Below, piece after piece: positions 30,301 to 44,600 of a DNA stretch of 64,000 nucleotides. Under the pieces are notes generated by a model that saw only the letters and a program-made list of their open reading frames with translations, searched no databases and had not been told where the DNA came from. Both the position numbers and the translations under genes were made by a program. Source of the stretch: Xiphophorus maculatus (lineage: Eukaryota > Chordata > Actinopteri > Cyprinodontiformes > Poeciliidae); contig NC_036460.1 in the NCBI RefSeq assembly GCF_002775205.1, positions 24,074,751 to 24,138,750 on the forward strand, in the 5' to 3' direction. Position 1 is the first letter of the stretch, and each line of letters starts with the position of its first letter.

Positions 30301-33300
30301 CCAGGTTTCTGATGAAATGACAATAGATTTTTTTCTTTCTTTTTTTTCTTTTATCTGACACTTAAGAATAAAACAACCAGCGTGGAATTGATAACCTCGG
30401 GCTTTCCGGCCATTATGCAGCAACGCGAGCTGCACTTCGCCTCCATCCTCGTCTCACAGTCAGGCCGTGGCTGAGTCGGCTGCTAAATTACAGCAGAGCG
30501 CAGAGAACACCTTCACAACAACATATCCTCTACGTCTTCTCTGGACATTGTTTCGCCTTTGCTTATTGTGTTAGTTTTTTTTTTGTCTGCTCCATCGTGT
30601 CTCAGTCTTACATGCAGTTTTGGCCACGGGCATTTAATTGTGAGGGTGGATGTAATGGATACGGTGTCTTGCTGAGAAGGAGGCGATGGGAGATCTCGGA
30701 GCAGAAGATGATTGCTATTTTTATATGTCTGCTGTCTGTCTTCTAATTCGGCTTGTAGTTTTGCTTTAATGCTACTTTAAAGATACATTTTTCAGCTATT
30801 TCAGTTGTTTAGTATAAAATCCTTTTTATTCTAAGTAAAAAAAGGATTTTTAAGCAGTGCACGTTTTTTTTTTTTTTTTGGAGAAGTAATGCCGTTAACA
30901 TACTAAGTAGTCAGAATTTCTCGTGAGCTCGCTCTCACTGGAGAGATGAAAGAAAGACCTGGCATGTGACTAATTGCTCTGTTGGCATTACAGGATTACA
31001 GAACGCAAGGACACAAATGTGTACATCAGTGTGTGTAAAACAATTGTGTGTTGCAAGCATGCACTACAATGCTGACGGTTCAGGTAGAGATAAGCTGGAC
31101 ACTTTGTTGTTCCATTCCACAGAGAGACGCATCTATAACTTTAAAAGCCAGAGATCTATCAGGAGCGCACATCTGATTCATACTAACTCAGCGGTTCTGG
31201 TAAATAGACTTCACAGGCACTTGTGCTGAAATTATCAGCCAGGCTTTCTTCTTTTTTTTATTGTATTTTGCCTTCTAACTCAGCTAAAGGCAGCGAGTAG
31301 AGAAAGGGAAGGCAGTGACATAAAGCAAAGGCTTGAATGGAACAAGGGTTGCTGAGTTAAGTGCTAAGGCTTTGTAGACGGTGCGCAAGCTTTACAATGT
31401 GATCTACTGCCTCCCACAGTCCTCTTAGAATACATTAACAACTCAAAGATGTACAGGGAAAAAATCTGAAAAATGTCCACATATCTAATATGTGTTTCAA
31501 AGTAATTTTTTTATTCATTATGAAAGAATGGATGGATGATATTGCTATTTACAACATTTGTTTTATGTGATTAAAATTCAGCTGGAGGTGAAAACCTGCC
31601 GAGTCCAGACTGGTTGTTTGTAAATGTGTAGCCTGGTACAAGCCAGCGTTTGTTCTATATTTTGCTACATGCACAGGTATTGAGAAATGATTGCTAGCTG
31701 GAGGCCTGGACTCTGTTGAAGTTTTAAATTTTACCCAGTCGCTGACTTTTGCCTGTAATGCCAGTTCAACGCTTACCGGAAATCTGTAAGCTCCATAGTT
31801 GTAGACGACCATCTCTCACTGCGAAGAGAGAAGTGCTGAGCCGAACGAGATAGTTAATGTTAATTCAATATTTGGAAGAGTAGCCAACATGGTTTGAACG
31901 GCTATGTTCACTTCCTCTGCCATTGAGAAAGAACTACCATTGGCACACTACAATTATAAGACGGCACAGAAAATTGACGTCACCTTTCCAAATTTCTTCT
32001 GTTCACCGACTTAAGCACCAAATTTCAACCAACTGGTTGAAATTCATTCAGACAAATTGAGCTCAATGGGAGAAATCTCGGCTGGTGCAATGAAGGGAGA
32101 TGAGAATTGAGTGGAATTGCATAGGAAGGCAATGATCAGGGTTGCAAATGTGCTTAAAGTGCAGAATATTACACCTTCTTACAGCTAATGAGTGATTATA
32201 ACTCTGGCATGACAGACATGCTGCCTTTAGCTTGCCAGATGTAGATTTAAAACGGCTAAGTCAGAGTGATGGCTCTTTCTTCGCATTGACCATCCATATT
32301 TTCTGCAACTGGGAATTTTGTAGAAACTGCGTAAACCTAATTAGAAACGTGTAGCAGCCTTGTTCTGTTTTGACTGTGTTTTGCCTCCAGCCAATAACTT
32401 CAGCACATGCAAAATATTCTAAAAGAAATTCTCTTCTTGATTTGATTTATTCCCAAACTCTAAGTATAACTTCCTACCAACCATGCTTGTTTTTAGTTAC
32501 CATGGTGATTGCTTCACTTTGCAAATAATAGAGAATTCAATTGATGAAAATAGATGAATCATAGCTGGAAAATAATAATTTTTTAAGTTCTAAAAGCAGT
32601 TTATGACTCCCTTTTTGAAGGAAATCCATATTTTTGTCCGTCTCTGTGACCATTGTTTGACTAACTCCATTTATTGCATGACTAACACTGCCTGCGTCCA
32701 ACTGCTGGCAATTTATTTCCTATCAAACAATGGAGCTGGAGGTTCTCCTTGCTTCAAGAAAATCATTTGAAATGGTTATTTAAATGCTGGCAGTGTACTT
32801 AAAATGTGGAATCATATTAGCAATGTGCCCTTGAGTATTGACTTTCACTGTAGATTAGATAAGTATAGGACTTCTCCTAAAAAGGATCAGTAGTACTGCT
32901 TGTCAGTTGAAGCTGACACTATTTCATCTCTTCCTTGAAGTAAAGTGAAGCAGAAAGTACATGAGGTCATGTTTTCTTTGAAAAGGATTCCTGTAGCAGA
33001 AAAGAGACTAGTGTGTTCTCCTGAAAAGTCTCCTGGTAATTTAGTAATTTGTCCTTGGTGAGGATGTTTCCTGTTTGTGTGGTGAGAAATCCCTCAGGAT
33101 GTGATTGGAGGGGAAAACTGAATATATAAATGGATGAACATTGTTGTCTGTCGAGCTCTGGATATGTTTTAAAGATTTGGCAAGCATTTGTCGTCCCGTT
33201 TTGTCCTGCATTGTTTTCTAGAAAGCTGATAAATGGTTTGCTTGTGAAGTGTAATGACATCTTTTCTCGCTGCGCATCTTTGCTTCAACCTAGTAGAGTG

Positions 33301-36300
33301 CTTAAGAAGACCTTCCGATGCATTTTGTGTGACAGGTAGGAGATAAGAGAACCTTCGTCAGCTTTCTTGTACCATCCTGCACTGCTGGCACGGTTAAATT
33401 TTTTAACACCCTCTCTGTCCCTTCTGCTAAGCCCTCCTGTCTAAATATATCTCCTCCTACCTCGTCAAGAGAAGGAAGCCACAAGGTCAATGTTTAGACA
33501 CACTCATCACATCTCGTATAATTCATGCTGTGTGGGTGGATTTTTGCTGGAAGGGTTATGACGTTTGGGCTTTCTGGTGTTGAGCTCCTCTCTGCAAGTT
33601 GGTCTTATGTAACAAGAGGTTGAAAGCTGAAAGGTGTGTTGGATAGTAAAGATTTGCACCCTCTGTCACTGCTTCCTTTCACCTGATGGGTTTTACAACA
33701 TGTGACTGTTTTAAACAAAAGTCAGAGAAGTTGATGCGGATTCAATGCAGACTCAAAGCGGGCATCCACCGTGCAAAGGGAAATTTTTTAAGACGCCATA
33801 TTCTGTCGCACAGCTCCTTGGCCGGAAACAGTGTTCACAGCCAACTGTTTTGTATTCAACAATGAGCTGATAAGGTTGAGAGTTGGCCTCTTTTTTTGTA
33901 ATGGTCTATGGACCTACTCTGGTCTCCTTTAGTAGGAAGATATATCCCTGTGAGCTTGCCGGAAAAGTAAGTACATCCTAAATGGTGGCGAAAGCTAACA
34001 AGCTAATCAGATCAACTCTCTTTCTTAATCCACCTTATTAGCTGATCTGGTGGATCAGTTGACCACGGTGATGAACTTGATATAAGTACAAGACCAATAA
34101 AGCACAGGAACATACCAACTTCTATGCTGCTTCACAACAGACACAAAATATCCAATATTTTTTATTTTATTTAATATTTTTATTTATTTGCAAAAGGTAG
34201 ATTAGACTTCACAGATGACTTAGCAGATTGATACATGCGGCAAGCTCAAACCACATAACTTCATATTGAAAGAAAAATACTAGAAAAAACGGGATCAGAC
34301 AGAACAGACTTTTAAAAGTTGCTAACTTTGCTTGGTATCCCTCTGATATGAAGACTTTAATTTTGAGTTGTTTTCAATCATGACCATCAGCTAAAATAGA
34401 CTTCACCTCTCTTGTTAGCTTCTCCCCTGCCCCCACAAAGACTTATTTCCATCAAGCTCACAGCAATTTGACAGCTTTCAGCTACAGTTAAGGGAACTCT
34501 TACCAATACTAAGTTCACAAAACTTTACTTCAAGCTTGCAAACTAACCAGCTAACATTCAAAAAGATTTGTTTATAGTTAACAGCTGCTGGTTAGAGACC
34601 TGTGTCTCTCTGTAGCATTGAACATCTACAAATACAATAATGGCGTCCAGGTTATAGAATAGAGGTATGCATAAAATGAATTAAATCCAACTAACATGAA
34701 CTAAAACATTTCCTTTGATCTTTTACAAGACAGATTGTAGCTCGTTTTAAGAGTCATTCAAAACAAAAAACGGTTGGTATTCAGATTAATACTTAGAAGG
34801 AAAAAGTTCTAATTTACGTATGTGTTGAATTGTAAAATCATTTGTTCGTTGTAAACAGCCTCAGCCTTTGTGCTGGGACAGATCACTGATTGTTTATGAG
34901 GTGTTGTTACACCACATGTTAGGAAGAGAGCAGTGGGTGTTGTACAACTTTTCAGAATTTCACAAATTAGTTCCCCATAGTAGTGGCTAGCGTGGTTAGC
35001 ATTAACTGTAAACACCAGTGTTTGTGTGTAATCCATGTCAAACTGACCTTTAGCTTAAATGGGAACATTTACCTTAACAGTCAGCATTTCCTAATCCAGT
35101 AAGTCTCACAACAGATCAAAGTTGACTTGTCAAAAGTATAAAAGTGAGAAATTTCACATTGATGAGATTTATCATTAGTTTTGTCTGGGGGTTTTTCCCC
35201 ATTACCTGCTTAGGTCTAACTCACTGTAGCCTGACATTTATCCTTCTTTCAGCTTCTGTGCTTCCCTTGACAAATCCTTAAACACTTCACTGATGCTGAA
35301 AATAACTAGCTTTGAGATTCTTTTTCCACAAAAACAACTTCCACACCGCAAAGTGTTGTAGGCAGTGGCACTGCCTACAACAGTGCCTTCCTTTCACGGC
35401 TCTGGAGGAAAAAATAAATAAATCTGATTTTTAAATTTCCATTAAAGTCCATTTTTAGAGCAGGGCCGGCAGATTCCAGCCACCAGCTAATTTCTTCACG
35501 CATCTCTGATTGCTTCAACTTCACTGTTTGCACAAAACCTTATTCTGCTTTTCACACTCAGCTGCAGGATGCCATGCCCTAACAAGGCATCTCATGTGGC
35601 GTTTCCCTGATTTCAAATTCCCTACCTGTTGGAGCTGCAGGTTTCAAATCCATCTTGAGAGGTTGTAAAGCCAGAGGTATGGCTCTGAATGTGTAATGCT
35701 TGGCTACATCCGCACAAGTATATTGTTTAGTCTGATGTTTATTTTTTGTTTGGAGCTGATTAGCAGTCTTTAAATCTGATCACATGGCAGAAGCTGACTA
35801 GACCAACTGGTTTAATCCACTCTTTGTTTTAAAATGGGGGAACTCTGCACATAGAACACAGTTATATAAAATGCTTAAATAAAAGAAGGTTTTGTGCAGA
35901 ATTGTCCACAATTTGAATTCAGGTCCACACACCTAATCCTGTGTGTGAGCACAAGCTCTACAATTGTTTGTGTGTGTGTGTATGTGTGTGATGGAGGAAA
36001 ATAGATGAGTCAGTTAGAGTTTGCCTGCTAGCTGCCTTGGCAGTGAGAGACGGCTGGAGAAGAATGTTGGCCGACAGAAGGTATGAAGTCGCAGCTGTTC
36101 AGAGTTAGTGACATTTGTGTTACCGTGTGTGTGTTGGGGTGTATGTGTGTGTGTCTGTTATGCAAAAGAACTGAGGCATGATTGTGGCTCTACATCTCTT
36201 TGCATTGCCCAGATGGACCAGGAGGTTGAGGCAGGTGCATTCTGGTGAAACAGACACAGAACCTGGAGGGGGGCTGTCTGATTTTTCTTTTCTTTTTAAT

Positions 36301-37407
36301 TTTTAAACATCTCATTATAAAATATTTTATGGCTTTATTTTTTTTAGTTTCAGCTCGTTTCTCTTCTTGCCTTAAGTTCGTTTGATATTTTCGCACACAT
36401 GTTGCATGTTTGAGCCGGTCTGGTGGACACATGTGCCGCAAAGCCTTTCCAGATATGAATCCTTACAAGATCAGAGGAATGTAGCTAATATTAACAGTTT
36501 GGTATTTTTCACATGGTTCCTATTCAGGAGCGGGGCAGACCTTCAAATAAACTCTGCGGTGAACCAGTCTTGTGCTGGGTTGTCTTTAATTTACACTGCA
36601 GCAAAGGCTCATGGGATAAGACGGAGATCAGACTCCAAAGAATGTCATTAATGTGTGCTTGTTGTGATTAAAATTGCGAAGGAGAGAGATCATCCTTCTC
36701 TTTGGTGAATGTTTTGGTATGTGTTGCAGTCAGAGTATGTTTATATATTAGGATCTTGCAGGAGAGTTTACACCGTCGTGTAGATTGAGATTTTATTCTT
36801 GTCAGATCTGGTTTTGTTTTTGTTTTATCTGTTGGAGAGGTTTTATGACACAGGGAAGTTACCTGGCAGCTCTGTGGAGTTAAGATTTATGGCTCGAGCC
36901 CGACCCAAAATTCCAGCAGGGTTGGGCCAAAATGATTTGCTTGATAGCCGGATTGGGTTCTAGCTACTGTGGCGCTTTTAATAAGCCTGCAATGCATAAA
37001 GCATAGAAAGAAAAACAAAAAACAAGAACGCACAATGTAAAGATGTCTTAGTCTACTTGTTATAATCTACGTAGAGGAGTAGATACTTTACCTTATTGAG
37101 GAAATAAAGAAATTAATCAGACTGTAATTAGTGCAGAACACTGCATGCAAAATTGGTTCCTTTCAATCACACATCCCAGATGATTTTCACTTAACTCACC
37201 CTGCGGCTACAAACAAGCAGCAAATGGAGCTGGAAGAAGATAGACAAATTCTAAAAACAGGAGTAGTTGCGCTACTTACTTAAATAATTGTCTGCAAAAA
37301 TATGTCAGGTTTACTTTGGGCTTGGAAACATTTCCAACGGGCCGGGCAATTTGCATATAGGTTGGATTTTTTTAGCCCCAATCTAAACTCTACAGCTTCT
37401 AAGGCTA

Positions 37408-38390
37408 CAATGCCTTGCAAAAGTGTCCCCTTCAACTTTTTTCATTACCACAAACAAAGTAGTGCAGCCCTTCTTTACTTTATGTTTATCTCTTAATAAA
37501 ATCCTGTTCAACCAATTACCTCAGGAAGTCTCTTCATAAATGGAGTCAACCAGAGAGTAATTTAGCATTCACAATTGTTCTGCAAAGACCTCAGAGGATT
37601 ATTAAAGACCATTAGTGAACACAGCGGGAATAAAGGTGTGGAAAAGTTTAAAGAAAAGTCAGGTGATAAAACCACCTACAAGCTTTGATCACCCACCAGC
37701 GCAATGTTCCAAGTCATCCGAAAATAGTGCGGAACAATTACAAACCTACTGAGAGAACATAATCCTGAGAAGTAGCCAAGAACTCCATGGTAACTCCAGA
37801 GATGTACAGCTCACAAGGATTGATCTGTTGTCAGAACAGCTATTTGATGTGCAATCTACAAATTTTAGGCTTCATGACAGAGTGGAACGAAGAACGCCAT
37901 TGTTAAAAGAAAGCCAGAATGTTTAGAGTTTGTTTTAGTCATTCTTGAGATGTCTGAAATAATTGTTGTTTTATTCCAGTTTTAGTCAACTGAAATTTTA
38001 CTCAGCAAAGTTTTACCATAAATTTAGTCCACTACAATGTGACGTTTTAGAGGAATGTGTGTCTTACAACAACAAAAGTTGTATACAAACACAGATTTAC
38101 TGTTATTTGAAACAACTTTTGGTTAGGTTTCACTGACTATGTTGTCACTGGTTGTAATTCATTATAATTGGATGTCATCGCTCAAATTTTCATCTGATTT
38201 GTCAATGATAATGTCTGTCATCCTTATTAAAGTTTGAGTTTTCCTTTTTTTTATTTTTGTATAGAAAAAGTGTCTGAAAACTGCAATAAAACTATGTATA
38301 ATTTCCTTCTACTTTACAGTTTGCGCTATATTATATCGGTCTATCACATAAAATCCCAATAAAGCACAACATATTGTAAAAAAAAAAGGT
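37408..38390 (+). mobile_element. Decayed Tc1-like transposon, sense orientation
   Basis: Starts ACAATGCCTTGCAAAAGTGT. It then tracks the fish Tc1 layout: 'CATTAGTGAACACAGC' and 'AAAGTTTAAAG' near 37610-37660, 'CATCCGAAAATAG' near 37718, and 'CCATTGTTAAAAGAAAGCC' near 37900. It ends with 'CTATCACATAAAATCCC' at about 38340. Many indels leave no transposase frame, and the last terminal repeat is lost. Confidence 0.7.
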
Positions 38391-38785
38391 TCAAGCTACA
38401 TGAATCCATTTACAAAGCACAAGATGCATAAATAAAAACTAATGAAATTAAAGGATGATGGGTTAAAGAGGCATTTGTAGACAGATTGAAGCTTTAGCCC
38501 ATATGTTCATCGGTGTAACTGCTACTGTGTACTTAATCCAGCATTGGGACCAAAAGTTGATTCTAATCTGGATTTTTCCGACCTAATTGCCTGTAATCCC
38601 TAAGCATGACAACAACTGAGGAGGATAAGACTAGCGGGATGAGGGAAATCCGCACATCTCATTTTGCGTCTATGGTCAGCTTTACATTTAAAGCATTCAG
38701 AGATAAAGAAAAAAGTGAAATAAGATGTTCACATGCTGTGACCTGACCAACCTAAATAAATGTAATTAAAATGTAAATTTTCTAG

Positions 38786-38992
38786 GGCGTGCCGTGGTGA
38801 CGTAGCGGTTAGCGCGACCCATATTTGGAGGCCTTGAGTCTTCAACGCGGCCGTCGCGGGTTCGACTCCCGGACCCGACGACATTTGCCGCATGTCTTCC
38901 CCCCTCTCCTTCCCCGTTTCCCGTCAGCCTACTATCATATAAGGGACACTAGAGCCCGCAAAAGACCCCCTGGAGGGGTAAAAAAATTTACC
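38786..38992 (+). mobile_element. tRNA-derived SINE, copy 1
   Basis: Begins GGCGTGCCGTGGTGACGTAG, with A-box-like GTAGCGGTTAGCG and a B-box-like GGTTCGACTCC, as in tRNA-derived pol III promoters. It ends in GGAGGGG and a short A-run. The 8-bp duplication TTTTCTAG flanks it at 38778-38785 and 38993-39000. Confidence 0.85.
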
Positions 38993-39654
38993 TTTTCTAG
39001 CTGTTTACCTACTTTAAAGCCATCAAAAATGCCTGAATGCACTTTCAGTGTCGACTTTAGAGGCATCATCACTTTATTTTGAAATGTTTTGTCCTCTTTA
39101 ACCTACATATATCACTTCCCACATGTTGGTAAACGGGCCTCTTTCAATAGAGATTTATTCAGTGTGTATGTGTGTGTGGAGCCACTTGATGGTGATGGCT
39201 GTGGATGGATGGCAAGTTTGGAGGCAGATAAGCAGGGTTTGTAATTGATTTGTGTGGTGCAGAAGAAGCTTATAGTGATGTGAGCTAATGCCATCAGCTC
39301 AAGGCTCGTATAAGATCCCTGCTCGCTTCCTGAGAGCGCCACTAAGATGAATTTATAAAGCAAAGAAGAGACAGCAGGGCAGGTTAGATTGTCACTAATC
39401 CCCCTCGGTGAGATTGGGATTAATTTAGGATTTTCCCCGTCAACTCTATCCCCGTCATCTTTGTATATTTAACTGTTCAATTAATTACTCTGTCACTTGT
39501 TGACCTTTTTTAAAATACGTTTTAAATGGTTCTTGCAGTTTGTATCCAAACAAAGATGTTGAACAACAAAACAGGAAGATTATGGATGAAGAAGAAGCTG
39601 AGGAAAATATTGAGTAGGACGGATGAGGAGTGGAGGAGTGATGTTAAGATGAAG

Positions 39655-39682
39655 GAGAGAGAGAGAGAAAAAGAGAGAGAGT
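39655..39682. repeat. (GA)n-rich tract
   Basis: Imperfect GA repeat on the plus strand. Confidence 0.75.
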
Positions 39683-39967
39683 GGCAAAGCTGTTTGGAAA
39701 TTTAAAAAAAAAAGTGCTTCTGGCATATCGAAGCATTTAGCCAAGATGGCAGAGGAAGGAGCTTAGAGCTGCTGTTTGGAGGTGGAGAAAAGGTGGGGGA
39801 AGAAGTTACTTCTTTCAAAAGAGAAGAGGATAAAAATGGATGGATGAGAAGCAACTCTTTGCCCACAGCTTAAAGTTTTCACAGAGCTGCAGCTCAGCAC
39901 ATCTTGTGTTAGTCAGAACCCACCAGATTCTTTTTACAGAGTTTTTGTGAGGCAAATTTTTGTCATA

Positions 39968-41215
39968 TAGTCCATTCCAAATGCGTTCATACCCCTTGAG
40001 ACGCTAACATTTCGTCACGCTGCAATCATCTCCAGCACACTTTATCACAACTTTGTATCATACACCAACACCAAGTAGTTTATTATTGTAAAGTGCAAGT
40101 ACCTGTAGACATCACATCGGCAGTGTTGCTACAGATTATCCTTTAAATTTAGGTCTGGAGTTTTTGTGTAATTTCAACCTGTCAGCTGTGTCTCTGCCTG
40201 TATGTTTAGTGTCATTGTCCTGTTGGTAAAGGAACCTTTGACCCAGTCTCAGGGCTTCTGCAGCCTCTCACAGGTTTTCTTCCAGGCTTGCCCTATATTT
40301 AGCTCCATCTATCATAGCGACCATGTTCCCCAACAGGGATGGTGTGCTCAAGGCAAGGTGTAGTTTTAGTATTCCTCCACACAGTAATTTGCATGTAGGG
40401 CAAAAAAGTTCAATTTCATCTAGGACTGAAATAATTAATTCTATTAATCATGACGAATAGATTATTGAAATAATCGACAACTAATTTACTAATTGATTAG
40501 TTGTTAACTGCAGAGTGACAAAAAAAAGACTCTTTACTGAAAGAACAACATACTAATTTTTGCCAAAACTGTAAAAAAGAAAAATCAGCTTCTTTGTCTG
40601 TAAAGATGTTCTACCCCAGATGTCCTCAAGTGGCAGTTTTGGCTTCACCTGGTTCAAATTAAGTAAAAAAAAAAAAAAAGGAAAGAAATTAAAAAATCTC
40701 CTAATGAGCAGTTTTGCTATCCAACACTGTTTTGATGTTGAGTGCTGAGCTTTTCTCATGTTGATGTTAGATGCATTTCCTTTTTTTAGCTGTAGATGCA
40801 TCTTTTGCGACAGTTGATCAAGCGATCTCCAAAGGAATGCTATGTTGTTGCAATTTAGACAATAAAATGAACCAACTCCTCCCTTCCTTCTTCAGAAACA
40901 AAGTGGAAATAAATATTGGTTAGTATTGGCCCAGTTCTATTAATTGAACCGAAACTGCTTCATTAAAAAATTACTAATATCTTCCCCCGATTCCGATTTT
41001 GGTGCTGATATATCGTACGTCCCAAAAAGATTTTTTTCTCGATTAATTGTCAGAATAATCAGTAGAATAATCGATGACTAAAACAGTCGTTAGAAGCAGC
41101 TCTGATGTATAATTTTTTTGTCCACATGTTGGACCTCTCCTACGTGAATTATGACAAACTGAACGAAAGCCATTAATCACCTGTGGCTTTCTTCTTGCAG
41201 CTGTTCCAAAAACAC
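39968..41215 (-). mobile_element. Decayed Tc1-like transposon, antisense, split by a MITE
   Basis: The left end contains GCGTTCATACCCCTTGAGAC. The antisense transposase-like sequence reaches GGCAAAAAAGTTCAATTTCA at 40420, is interrupted by an AT-rich MITE, then resumes near 41100 with TTTGTCCACATGTTGG and TGGCTTTCTTCTTGC. Each half matches adjacent parts of the same family, so the MITE landed inside an existing copy. Confidence 0.65.
40421..41103. mobile_element. AT-rich hAT-like MITE, copy A (nested)
   Basis: Termini have the 'ATTAATCATGACGAATAGATTA' style on the left and 'AATCGATGACTAAAACAGTC' on the right, typical of the fish family whose ends read TAGGGCTGCAACTAACGATT. The interior phrase CCTCAAGTGGCAGTTTTGGC recurs in copy B at 52377. 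A target duplication is not clear. Confidence 0.6.
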
Positions 41216-41424
41216 AACATTTTTAAAGTGCCCACCTTAAAATCCTAACTTAATACCCTAAAGTCTATATTTATAATATGTGAACAAATCTAAGATATGG
41301 TAATACTTTTTAAAGTACTGTGGATCGCGTGTCTGTGAAGCTTAAGCGTCTTTTTGTTAATAATTCTGCCTGACTGAAGACTACGGCACCATGGGACGCA
41401 TTCTTCCCCAAGAAAGCTGACATA

Positions 41425-41650
41425 CTTCTACCTCTTCCTTCTGTTTTTTTCTTCTTTTTTTCTATCTTCTCCCCTCACGCTTGCTCTCTGTCTGCTTTGA
41501 CCTTTCCGTACTGTAACCGTCTCTGTTTTCTCTCCGTCTCGTCCCCCTCTCTTCCACCTCCACTCTGACTCCCTCCTTCCTTCCGCCTCACCTCTTCTTT
41601 TTCCCTGATCCTCTCCTGTTTTTTTTTTTTTTGTTTGTTTGTTTTTTTTC
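41425..41650. repeat. Pyrimidine-rich tract
   Basis: Strong C/T bias on the plus strand with long T-runs. It produces spurious Lys/Arg/Glu-rich frames on the minus strand. Confidence 0.75.
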
Positions 41651-44600
41651 CACTGACAGAAATCAAAGTTCGCCATTCACCCCAAGTGTCTTCATGTCGG
41701 TGCTTTTAGGAAGCTGGAATCATGTGGGAAAGGCTCTTCCTCCTGTTTGTTCACACCTCACTGGTCAACTGAGCTGCACATGTTTGAAGAGATATAATAT
41801 GGTTGTTTACTGCCACCTTTAGCCTTCCTGTCTATGTTTAGACTACATTATTTTTGTCGAAGGCCCAAAAATATCTTTATTTCTCCATTTTCATTTAATT
41901 TATCTAAGCTTTTGCTTATCACTACGGATCATACATTTCCACTTCTTTCATATCATATTTCCTTTTCCCCCTTTTTCCCGGTCTTCCTCCTCTTCCTCCC
42001 CCACCCCTGTGCTTCGCCCATACCCGCAGAGTCACCTTATCTCTCTGCAGTCTGTCTGACTTATTTATCACTGCTCTGAAATATTAAACAGCCCCCTGCC
42101 TCTGGATGGGAGTCCACGTCTTTCATTTTGAACACATGTATGTGCAAATGCACACATACATCCGGCATGGAGCGCTGCTTCTTACGGATGCTGAAAACGC
42201 ACTGCTGCGTCCGTCTTGCCTCCTAACCATCTACTCCTGGTTTTCAGAGACTGACAGACGGCACTGAGTCTTGAACATTGCTGTTGGGACATTGTAGATA
42301 CATGTATGCTGTCAAATACCTTTTGCATGTGTGCCCGAGTGACTGTGGTACTCGTGTTGTTTCTAGGATACCGCCAACAGTCAATGATCTTTGTAGATCT
42401 GCAACCTGTACAACCTAAAGAGCCATTTTTAGCTCTCAGGCCGGCCACATAAAACTGGTTTAGCGATGCAAATGTCACACAGCTTTTTGAAAGAAGATGG
42501 CTTATAATTTTAGATAAATATCTACTCGGAAATTTATTTTTAAAGAACCACCATTCCATTTCTATTTTTGGGATTTAAAGTAAAGATAAACGTATCTTTT
42601 ATGTGAAAAGAGGATGGATCTTTCTTTTCTGTGGGATGTAAAATGATGTAAAAAAAAAACAACAACCCATTGATTCCAACCCAATGACAAGAAAACGGAT
42701 CTAAAAACATTTTTGTGTCGTCATTTGAAGAGATGAACTGAAAACTGTCAAAGTCCTGCATTTGTTATTAGATTTAGATCTAAAACCAGTTTGTTTGTTT
42801 TTTTCATTTTTAGCCAAAATTATAAAGAAAGTCCAAAGAGCCACCGGTTGCAGACCGCTTGGGTTGGAAAATAAATTGTGGCTTTACAGAAGGAAATGTC
42901 CATACATCCATCCACTCATGTTTCTTGAAAAAAGCTTGAAAAGTGTTTTACTCCGTGAAGAGATGACTGTAATGGGTGAAACGTTTCATCCTGCCAACCT
43001 TTCTATAGTAATATTTTGATTTAGTTCTCGTCTCTTCCATTTGTGTTAGGAGATTCTTCCACCTGAGCTGTGGCTCTCTGCAGCTCCTCCAGAGTTACCA
43101 TGAAGCTCTTGGCTGCTGACATCCTTTTTCTTCCACTTTACAATGAAATTCACATAGTGCTGCACAATATTAGACAGCGATAAAATTCGTAAACACTCCG
43201 ATGACGATATCAGTGGTGAAAAATACTTATTTCCTTCTTTCCTCTTTTTCTCATCCGTGCTTCCATCTTTCTTTGACATTCGGCATTTTGGACAATGTTA
43301 TTTGAGTCCAGTGTGAGCATCTGCTGCCTTGATACTCTGTTCAACTGGCTAAATATTACATTAGCATGAAAAATGCAACACCAAAACACTTGGAATTTAT
43401 TTCCTGACTCCAGACAGCCATATTCTTCAGCCCTCACATCGCTTTGTGTTGATCAATCGCCTAAAATCCCAATTAAATGAAGTCTGAGTTTGTAAAGTGA
43501 TAAATAAAAAGAAAATTCAAGGGTTTCTTTTGGTAATAAATTTAGTTATTAATGTATGACATCGCAGAATTTTAGAAAATACATTGACCTGTATTTATAA
43601 ATCCTGACTTTATTTCCTTCCTGTAAAGCCTTGATGCTGTAGAAATGTCCTTTTCTTTGCACGTTATACCTAGTACGCTTCACACTTTCTAAGCTTGTAA
43701 AACGAGGAACTGTTCCTTTTTTAGAGTATAATTTGAGGTGACAAACACGCACAAAAATGTTACCGTTCAATTAGATTTGTTGCTATAAAGTATAAGCAAA
43801 CTCCTAATTCTAAACAACTTCATTAAGCCTCCGCTGGAGTGTTGTCACCTTTGGTAGGCGGGTTATTTCTTCTCTTCACAGCACTTTCTACAGAGCAGTC
43901 CATGAGGATTTACATGGTTTATACATTCGCCCACAAACGTGTACGCAGAGGCAGGGGCAGAGGCCAACGGTGCCTTCTATTCTTAGCGGACCGTCCCCTC
44001 AGGGAGGAGTGTTGTCTACGGCTGGAAACGTTGACTAGGCCAGAGCGGAGCCGTGATGGTTCTGCACCTGCTGTGGAAACTGGGCTGCGTTAAAAGCTGC
44101 GTGGCCATATGCCGACTGGCTCCATCACCCCACAGCCTCTCTGAACAGGCTCAGCAGCAAATGTACAGTCTGTAACAACAAAGAGCCAACATTAATTACG
44201 AGGATTTTGATCTAAAATCTTCCACAAATGTTGCTAATTCGGAATGTAACCACTAAGGGAATTTTATTACCTGGACCATATTGAAGTGTTTGGAAGCACT
44301 CCATGTTAACATCACTGATTGTGACTAACTCTTAATGGCTGTGGTTTTGGTTTTGAGCTGTATTTGGCAATGTGTGATTGTTTTTTATTATTATTTTTTT
44401 TTATTATTTTTTTAAAAAATGTTTTCAAATAGGCACTTGCTTCAATTTTTGGCTTCACATCTTGTTCTTGTTACATTGAATGGAGAACTTGGCTGTGTTT
44501 GGCATCATGAACAGCATATGTCGTCAGAAGCTCATCATCTGTATGCTTTTTTTCCCCCTATTAAATTAATCTGACCCGAGGGAAGAGGTTATTTCTTCCA

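Noticed and set aside
38825-39082. Open frame of 85 codons, and the A/B-box pair as a tRNA gene
   Set aside because: The sequence is a SINE with flanking target duplication and two more copies nearby, so it is neither a protein gene nor a functional tRNA gene.
41428-41676. Minus-strand Lys/Arg/Glu-rich frame
   Set aside because: It is the translation of a pyrimidine-rich simple tract.
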